The notes under the pieces: generated by a model
Databases searched by the model: none
Seen by the model: the letters and a program-made list of their open reading frames with translations, nothing else
What the model was told of the DNA's origin: nothing
Translations under genes and position numbers: made by a program
Part shown: positions 21,054-21,658 of the stretch, one piece after another
Layout: each line of letters starts with the position of its first letter
Position numbering within the stretch: the first letter of the stretch is position 1
DNA from: Pseudomonadota bacterium
Lineage (GTDB): Bacteria > Pseudomonadota > Alphaproteobacteria > Rhodospirillales > 2-02-FULL-58-16
DNA: 21,658 nt
Direction: 5' to 3'
Assembly: GCA_022572335.1 (NCBI GenBank)
Contig: JACZWD010000008.1
Span: forward strand, 1 to 21,658

Positions 21054-21658
21054 ATGGCCAAGGCATTCTCAGTCGTGTCGTGGAACGTGGAACACTTTAG
21101 GGGCGATCCTGCCCGGTGCACGCGCGTCATCGAGCTCCTGAGATCCAAGGATCCGGGGGTGTTCGCGCTCTACGAGGTCGAGGGCAAAGAAGTCTTCTCC
21201 GAGCTCACCTCTAAGATGCCGGGGTACACCTTCCACATTACGGAAGGCCCCCAAACCATGGAGATCCTCGTGGGTGTGAAGAAGAGCTTTACAGCATTCT
21301 TCACACAGAAGGTCGCGTTCAAGGGAGGGATCACCGCCCTTAGGCCGGGAGCGTTCCTCACCCTGACCATCGATGGAAAGAACTACTCGCTCCTCTTCCT
21401 GCACACGAAGATGGGCACCGATCCGCGGGGGTTCGGAATTAGGGACGACATGCTTTATCGGGCGACCAAGTTTCAACCCACTCTCGACAACGCGGTGGGC
21501 GGCACGGCCAACTACATCTTCATGGGTGACCTGAACACGATGGGGATGGAATACCCCTACGTCAGATCAGAGGATGTCGAGGTAGCCAACGAGTTGCTGC
21601 GGCTCGACAAGCACGCCAAGCGTCGCGGAATGCGACGACTAGTGAAGGACGAGCCCCA
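21054..21658 (+). CDS. Endonuclease/exonuclease/phosphatase-family protein (partial, runs off the window)
   Basis: An ATG at 21054, with GGAGGAGG about six bases upstream, opens a frame that stays open to the window end (201 codons seen). The product starts MAKAFSVVSWNVEHFRG. It has the features of the DNase I-like EEP fold: the Asn of SWNVEHF, the metal-binding Glu in FALYEVEG, a His in SLLFLHTKMG and the Asp-Asn pair in FMGDLNTMG. EEP proteins include nucleases and phosphodiesterases, so the substrate is open. The 3' end, including the final catalytic His region, is outside the window. It has no functional link to the liv genes on the other side of the junction. Confidence 0.8.
   Translation, partial: MAKAFSVVSWNVEHFRGDPARCTRVIELLRSKDPGVFALYEVEGKEVFSELTSKMPGYTFHITEGPQTMEILVGVKKSFTAFFTQKVAFKGGITALRPGAFLTLTIDGKNYSLLFLHTKMGTDPRGFGIRDDMLYRATKFQPTLDNAVGGTANYIFMGDLNTMGMEYPYVRSEDVEVANELLRLDKHAKRRGMRRLVKDEP

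Overview
The window reads as a chromosomal segment of a GC-rich alphaproteobacterium, most like Rhodospirillales. This is inferred from codon use, from the SorA/SorB-type sulfite oxidase with an ECF sigma factor, from the Fur-family Zur with a znuABC cluster, and from the tRNA-Arg type. No rRNA, complete tRNA or CRISPR array is present.

Region 1 (about 1-5503) is the right-hand end of an integrative element. On the minus strand, in transcription order, it has a P4-type tyrosine integrase (4036-5289), a compositionally mosaic hypothetical gene (3108-3893), an AlpA-type regulator (2570-2953), a small winged-helix protein (2470-2736), a DUF927 ATPase (617-2470), a hypothetical protein (44-412) and the first codons of a further gene (1-47). 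An operator-like palindrome precedes alpA, and a dense field of GGGGAC/GTCCCC hexamers lies at the 3' end of the DUF927 gene. The element ends in a displaced 3' half of a tRNA-Arg(TCT) gene (5459-5503).

Region 2 (5504-6606) is the most unusual part. Two further copies of the tRNA-Arg 3' terminus (5981-5992 and 6546-6565) cut the DNA into two short units of about 0.5 kb. Each holds one small plus-strand gene of unknown function and no integrase. The last copy is followed by a strong intrinsic terminator that probably belonged to the ancestral tRNA gene. I read this as a stack of integrations into one tRNA gene, with the oldest farthest right.

Region 3 (6638-12582, minus strand) joins molybdenum and sulfite metabolism. 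In transcription order it holds an ECF sigma factor and its anti-sigma factor, a TAT-exported sulfite dehydrogenase (sorA), its cytochrome c (sorB), and the molybdate transporter modABC behind a ModE-like operator. The transporter supplies the metal for the cofactor that SorA needs.

Region 4 (12870-17001) holds a PilZ-domain gene and a zinc-uptake locus. znuA and hisI form one minus-strand unit, divergent from zur-znuC-znuB, with a Zur-box-like sequence between them. A near-identical GC-rich palindromic repeat of about 62 bp occurs in the znuA leader and again inside the 3' end of zur.

Region 5 (17017-20566, minus strand) holds a branched-chain amino-acid-type ABC transporter fragment (the livM 3' end, livG, livF) followed by a GMC oxidoreductase. 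livM is cut off at its 5' end. Beyond the junction (about 20567-21658) the sequence changes character and carries an unrelated endonuclease/exonuclease/phosphatase-family gene that runs off the right edge.
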